From Echiichthys vipera (taxonomy: Eukaryota; Chordata; Actinopteri; Perciformes; Trachinidae), in contig OY829662.1 in assembly GCA_963691815.1 (NCBI GenBank), positions 26,240,056-26,304,055 on the forward strand: a DNA stretch of 64,000 bases, read 5' to 3'. Positions within the stretch are counted from its first letter, which is position 1. Each line of letters opens with the position of its first letter. Below, piece by piece: positions 58,708 to 64,000 of this stretch. The notes under the pieces were generated by a model. It did no database searches. It was not told where the DNA came from and worked only from the letters and a program-made list of their open reading frames with translations. The position numbers and the translations under genes were made by a program.

Positions 58708-58945
58708 AATTCCCATTTCCCTGAATGCAGCTTAGCTGCCGAGAGAACTGCAGGTGCAAACTGGTGCCGCCCCTCCCCCACCCTCACAGCTCTGTCTGCT
58801 CGTCTGACCTGACTTGACCCTGCAGGGACCACACAATATTGCATGAATTCAGCTTGAGTTGAGAGAAAGATCCCTGCAGATCTTTGCTCTTTAATCTATG
58901 CTGTTTGTTTTTAACTGAGAGTTTTACATGTTTTATATCACATTC
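58708..58945. repeat. Long direct repeat, copy 2
   Basis: Second copy of 55,435-55,625, with about 45 bp extra in the GC-rich middle part. Confidence 0.7.
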
Positions 58946-58949
58946 ACAT

Positions 58950-60005
58950 CTTACAATCATGTTTTTTTGATTTGAGAAAATTGTATTTTATATTTAATGT
59001 ATAATTATAATTTATCTTTGAGTTCATGATACTGTAATTCAAAATTAGATCTGCCACCTCACTTTGAAAGTGAAAACCTGACTTTGGAGTTAATTTGAAA
59101 AAACTCAACAGCTACCCCAGCTTTAGAGCTCTCCTTGGCTGTGAACTCTTAAAACAGACACTGGTGCTGATTCACTGTTTGAGGTCTAAAAACAGACAAA
59201 AGGCAATGCACACAGACAGGTCAACTATCAGGGCTCATAGTTAAATTAGGCCTTATAGATCTTGGGAGCAGGTTAGCGAGCAGTAGACAAAGTAGGTGAT
59301 GGGTAAAGGTACAAATACTGAGAAACAGGCAAAGTGGCTTATATTTTAGGGATTACAAGTGTTTTTCAAGAATAGCCCATATTTGATAGAAGAACCCTAA
59401 GGATGAGAAACAGAGGAGTGATCCCTTGCCCAACAGGGAGACATGCAAAATACAATATGTTGTATGAAGAAAAGAAAACAATTTACAACATGGAATATGG
59501 AGGGACATGAAAATGGGACAGTGCAGGCAAGAAGAGCTGATGAAGGCAGCTCATGTTGGGCAGACTGGGTCACATTCAGGGAAAGCAGGGTGTGCTGGCC
59601 ATCTTAATGGGGATGATGGTGAGCAGGTGAGTTTATGGTTCATAAGCAGGGAGGGAGGGAGGGCAGGCTGGTTTAGAAGCAGGGAGAAGGATGTGATGCA
59701 GGCAACAGTTGGTGAAAGAGCAGCAGATAATGGCAAGATAAAATATGTGTAAGAAGAGAAGAAAGGAAAGGTGGCTACAGTTGAAAGTGGTAATCAAAGG
59801 CATCAGGTTGTCATCATATTAAGAATCACTATTAAAATCAACCAAAACTCTAAATGAATAAGTTAAGTTGCTGCAACTAGTGGTGAATGTGGCTTTACTC
59901 TAAATGCGCCAGTTCAGTGTGCCTGCTGTATTAGATGTAAAGTTAATTAGTTGTTAACATGTCATTAGAGACTACAGCATTAGTTATTATTTCTAATTAT
60001 CAAAT
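58950..60005. other. No gene seen
   Basis: Only chance open frames; G-rich stretch at 59,500-59,750 with GGGAGGGAGGGAGGGC near 59,650. Confidence 0.4.
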
Positions 60006-60010
60006 ATGAT

Positions 60011-60038
60011 TTATTATTATTATTATTATTATTTATTA
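60011..60038. repeat. (ATT)n microsatellite
   Basis: About eight ATT triplets. Confidence 0.85.
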
Positions 60039-60122
60039 GTATTAATTGTATCAGTGATTATGGACTACTTTAAAATTAGAATCATTTTTTTAAAGCCCTC
60101 TATTTGTGTCATTTATTTTTAA

Positions 60123-60126
<4 letters not shown>

Positions 60127-60175
<49 letters not shown>

Positions 60176-60250
60176 CATACAGTCATATATATATATATGT
60201 TTAAAAAAATATATATATGTGTTTAAAAAAAATATATATGTATATATATG
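60127..60250. repeat. (AT)n microsatellite
   Basis: About 42 bp of pure AT to 60,168, then three shorter AT blocks separated by GTTTAAAAAAA-type spacers. Confidence 0.92.
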
Positions 60251-60479
60251 ATGTCTTATTCCATTTAAATCCCGCTTTATACTCTTGTGTCTGACTCCTG
60301 TTCCTGTGCATGCACACATACACCCTGTCACAAGACTGCCAACAGCCAATCAGAAAAATCCCCTGCATCAGCCAATCAGAAAATCATATGCCTGTCGAGC
60401 GTCATAGTAAAATTGTACCTGCAGTAGCAGTGTGTGTCCATAGGGGGAGCTGTGTTTAACACAGATTTCAGGGTTTACT

Positions 60480-60799
<320 letters not shown>

Positions 60800-61465
60800 C
60801 ACAGTCATTACATCCTGTTGCATCCATTCAAATCTCCTTATCCATGTTTCTCATTATGAACTGTTCCAAACAATCAGCACACACTGCTGCATAACCACAC
60901 TGCTGAGCCCAGGTAACTATAAATGGAGGGGCAAAATGGAGAAAGAGAAAGATACAGCAAAAAAGATAAAGAAGCACAACCAGACAGGTAGCAGAAGAAG
61001 AGAGATGGCTCACAGAAAAACCAATGGAAGCAAACTCTTCATGATGGGTGAGATGATCTAATCTTATCTATTTGTTTGGGATCTATACAATGCTGTTTAT
61101 GACACTAAAATAATAAGAAATGTATCTATTTTTATTAAAAGATTTATAATAAATGAAAAACAGCATGTGCAAAGAGCTGAAGACCTCAGTGAAAATATTT
61201 CGACTCAACTGGAAGTTGCTTCATCCCCCAAATTCTTTTATATGGTTTAAGGGAATTAGTGTTTTTTTAAAATGTAGAAAAAAATGTAAATGTAGTACCC
61301 TCCTGCATTTTATTCATTTACTTTGTAAGGATGACATCTGAGGCATTGGGATTTGTTCTGTGTTAAGGAGAATTTGAAGGTCAGAACTGGAATGATTGAG
61401 GAAACTTTGTACCTACAAAGCCAAGAGTGCACTATGAACTACGAAATTATTTAACAAAAAAAATT
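60800..61465. other. No gene seen
   Basis: AT-rich unique sequence without supported exons. Confidence 0.4.
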
Positions 61466-61467
61466 TA

Positions 61468-61668
61468 GGGGCGGCAGTGGCTCAGTCCATAGGTGACTTG
61501 GATGGGAACCGGAGGGTCGCCGGTTCAAGTCCCTGTGTGGACCATGAATGGAGTGTGAACTGGTGGCGAACCCCCAACTGCTCGGGGCACTGGTCCACTG
61601 GCAGCCCCCTCGGGCCTGTGTGTGTAACATGAATAATAATAGAGAGAAATTAATAAAGTAATTCTTCT
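61468..61668 (+). mobile_element. tRNA-derived SINE, internally deleted relative of 2,948-3,320
   Basis: The head GGCAGTGGCTCAGTCCATAG and box B GGTTCAAGTCC are followed by AACCCCCAACTGCTCGGGGC and a short AATAAAGTAATTCTTC tail. About 150 bp of the body seen in the first copy is missing. Confidence 0.85.
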
Positions 61669-61679
61669 AAATGGATTTA

Positions 61680-61880
61680 AACTTTGTTTGCGGCTCGATC
61701 TCCAGCTCCCCTGGTCCACATGTCGAAATGTCCTTGGACAAGACTGAACTCCGAATTGCTCCCTGTGCTGCGCATGGGTGTGTGAATGGTTAGATTAGAT
61801 GCTTTGTAGACAAGTCGTGTGAAAGCGCCTTGAGTAGTCAGAAGACTAGCAAGGCGCTGTACAAGACCATTTACCATTTA
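61680..61880 (+). mobile_element. 5'-truncated SINE (CCATTTA-tail family)
   Basis: CTGGTCCACATGTCGAAATG, GAATTGCTCCCTGTGCTGCG, AGCGCCTTGAGTAGTC and repeated CCATTTA match the 13,794 element without its tRNA head. It starts just after the preceding SINE's tail. Confidence 0.82.
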
Positions 61881-61884
61881 CCAG

Positions 61885-62400
61885 ATATTTGTAAAAGCAT
61901 ACTGTGTATGTCAGTCGATAAGTACGATGACATTTCTGTATCAACATGCCAAGTTCACAATCACAAAACCTTCTATACGTCAATCACAGTTTTTAATAAC
62001 CAGATTTAAGGGATGCTTATCACAAATATTTGTTTGTGTTTATGTAAAACCAAAATAGATGGATGGATTTTTGAAACAAAGATTTCTATCAGCCTCAAAT
62101 CTCTAGTATCAGTCAGGCTTTCTTACCATTAAAAAGATGCCATTAAAAGATGCAGTTAGTCTCTTTTATTATCCAACAGAATTCATTCGATCAGTAATAC
62201 TATATCTCATTGTATCGCAGCTGTTGTTACCACTACTCATCATCACTGATCATAATTACCACCATAGTTATTATCATTTTCATATTCTATCACCTTAGCT
62301 GTGCTTGTTTCTACTATTCTACTATGTTAACTGCCAAAACATATAAGTCATATTCACATTACTATAGATATTGTTATAGTTACTGTTACTTCTGTGGTTG
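61885..62400. other. No gene seen
   Basis: AT-rich unique sequence. Confidence 0.4.
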
Positions 62401-62412
62401 CTTGCATCTCTG

Positions 62413-62530
62413 GGACTGTCTGTCTGTCTGTCTTTGTGTCTGTCTTTGTCTCTCTCTGTCCATCTGTCTGTCTTTGTGTCTGTCTTGGTATCTCTCTGTC
62501 CATCTGTCCGTCTTTTCTCTCTTCTTTTCT
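62413..62530. repeat. (TGTC)n/(TCTC) simple repeat
   Basis: Imperfect TGTCTGTC, TTTG and CTCTCTC units, with a near-duplicate of CTGTCCATCTGTC. Confidence 0.85.
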
Positions 62531-62660
62531 TCCTCCCCAACCGGTGCAGACAGATCTCCGTCCTCCACAGAGCTGGGTCTATTCCACGTTCCTGCCTGTT
62601 ATAGGGAAGGTTCTCGTTGCCACTGTGTGCACATGGTGGAATTGTTGGGTCTATGTAAAT

Positions 62661-62852
62661 CAGGGGTTCCCAGTCCTGCTCCTGGAGAGCTACTGCCCTG
62701 CCCTAACACACCTGATTCTAACAATGTTCTAACCTGTGACCAGCTTCAGCTGCTTCATAACGAGCACATCATTAGACTCAGGTGTGTTGAGCAGACAGAA
62801 ACCTAAAACATGCAGGACAGTAGCTCTCCAGAAGAAGGATCGGGCACCCCTG
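62661..62852. mobile_element. Complete hAT-type MITE (192 bp) with perfect 8-bp target duplication
   Basis: The ends CAGGGGTTCCC and GGGCACCCCTG are imperfect inverted repeats. ATGTAAAT is directly repeated at 62,653-62,660 and 62,853-62,860. The interior is a long inverted repeat (CTAACACACCTGATTCTAA against TTAGACTCAGGTGTGTTGAG). It is non-coding and serves as the reference copy for the fragments at 27,288, 30,172 and 37,186. Confidence 0.92.
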
Positions 62853-62894
62853 ATGTAAATCATAAATAAGTCATAGAGTGAGGTTTTTACCTAC

Positions 62895-62965
62895 TCTGTA
62901 AAGTGTCCTAAGATCAATTTTGTTATGAATTGGCACTGTAAATAAAATTGAAATTGAAATTCATT
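62895..62965 (+). mobile_element. Repeat tail ending AAATAAAATTGAAATTGAAA
   Basis: Short 3'-tail-like fragment (AAGTGTCCTAAGATCAATTT, TTGGCACTGTAAATAAAATT) related in style to the repeat at 46,560-46,857. Confidence 0.45.
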
Positions 62966-64000
62966 CATCCTTCAGAAAATATTTAGAGGACTGTAAAATC
63001 TGACTGTTAGGATAGGCTAACCTAATTTGCTGTCTGGGCATATATTAACATTTCATAAAAAAGACCTTGTAATGTAAAGTATTGCTGGACCAAAGGTGAA
63101 TAAACACTCAACTCTACAGCTCTAGCCACTTTGGTGTGTTCCAGTTCTCACACTGAATGGGGGTGGGAATCAAGAACTGGTTCCAGCTAAGAACCGGTAA
63201 CAAATTGGAACCGGAATCGTATGCCTCTGAGCTTAACAATTCATTTTCTTATGCCAGCATGTTCTAATAACAGTTGCCCATTGTGAAACATCAAACTCAT
63301 GCTTCTACACTGCTGGGAAGTTGCAACGTGAAAGAGTGATGGCAGAGAGACGCTCCAAAGTGTGGCTTCATTTCACGATTAACGATAACAACAGTGTAGC
63401 TTGTCATGTAAAATTATCATTTAGGATGGAAACATTTATGTTTCTAATCAATAGGCATACATTCCACAAATGCCATGTATTTGACACTCTATGTACCCTC
63501 TAAGTCCCACTGCTTCCCAACCAGCAGCACATCTGTTATCAAGGGTAAATATCCTGTTATTATAACATGAGCTCCACACAGGCTTAACACATTTTCTCTT
63601 TGACTAAGAACACCAAGCAGCGTGAGACCATCCTGATCTCTGAGCTCCACTGTATTTTACTCTCAGATCAGTCTGGTTACCTGCGGCAGAGAAAATTTGG
63701 AGAAGGTTGTCCAAACTACCGAACCAATCAGAGTTGGTTTTGAGGTGGATTGAGCAGCTATGGATCAAGCCGCTCACTAACTCTTTTTTCTCTATGATCC
63801 TTCTGTTGAATATGGACCGGGCTCCTGAAATTGGGCCTTTGATCCTTAAATTCACGTTACACAAAAGGAAAATATCCTTTACCCACATGTTGTTTCTTTT
63901 CTGAGCTTTGCCTCCACACTGTTAGTACGTGATATGCTTCGTTGATCTGATTGGTTGATTTGGCCCGTATGTTGGTGATAGACAGATGGTTTTTCCAATC
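62966..64000. other. No gene seen
   Basis: A patch at 63,160-63,225 (GGGTGGGAATCAAGAACTGG, AAGAACCGGTAAC) resembles a decayed DNA-transposon terminus. No supported exon up to the window end. Confidence 0.4.

Noticed and set aside
55435..58945. LTR retrotransposon or endogenous retrovirus
   Set aside because: Direct repeats are present, but there are no TG...CA ends, primer-binding site, or gag/pol frames between them.
62210..62806. 198-codon plus-strand frame, the longest apart from the recombinase exon
   Set aside because: Crosses a TGTC simple repeat and runs into the hAT MITE; composition follows the repeats.

Overview
The window looks like nuclear DNA of a ray-finned (teleost, probably percomorph) fish. 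Long (CA/TG)n tracts are abundant. There are tRNA-derived SINEs with the teleost-type tail ending in repeated CCATTTA, an RTE/Rex3-type LINE remnant, hAT and piggyBac MITEs, and multi-exon genes with GT-AG introns. No bacterial-style operon, CRISPR array or rRNA is visible. Genes had to be assembled from exons by reading splice sites; most open frames here are periodic shadows of repeats.

Layout. 1-23,080 is one enormous AT-rich tandem array of a roughly 31-bp unit (several hundred copies). It carries nested higher-order duplications (4.4/3.9 kb, 1.7 kb, 1.3 kb, 0.9 kb, 0.56 kb) and three SINE insertions, two of which are copies of one insertion. 23,140-34,100 is gene-poor and full of mobile-element debris: a piggyBac MITE with TTAA target sites, a 44-bp minisatellite, a Rex3-like LINE fragment, hAT MITEs, an L2/Rex1-like LINE fragment, an inverted-repeat MITE and a 1.1-kb near-perfect foldback palindrome.

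Two genes can be supported, both on the minus strand. The first has exons at 41,491-41,573 and 34,454-34,541. Joined in phase they give a 56-residue twin-CX9C protein whose cysteine spacing equals that of the copper chaperone COX17, but the copper-binding Cys-Cys pair is absent. The second runs from 55,316 to 47,072 in ten phase-compatible exons plus one apparently disabled duplicate exon. It encodes about 955 residues: an N-terminal coiled coil, two zinc-finger-like motifs, a tyrosine-recombinase-like core, tandemly duplicated basic micro-exons and a Myb/SANT-like C-terminus. It looks like a host gene derived from a Crypton/DIRS-type recombinase.

55,400-64,000 is again repeat-rich: long direct repeats, another foldback-family copy, a 774-bp-offset duplication, a (CA)n tract with a recurrent flank, two adjacent SINEs and a hAT MITE with a perfect 8-bp target duplication. 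The two genes show no evident functional link. All identities rest on reading the sequence; no database search was run.
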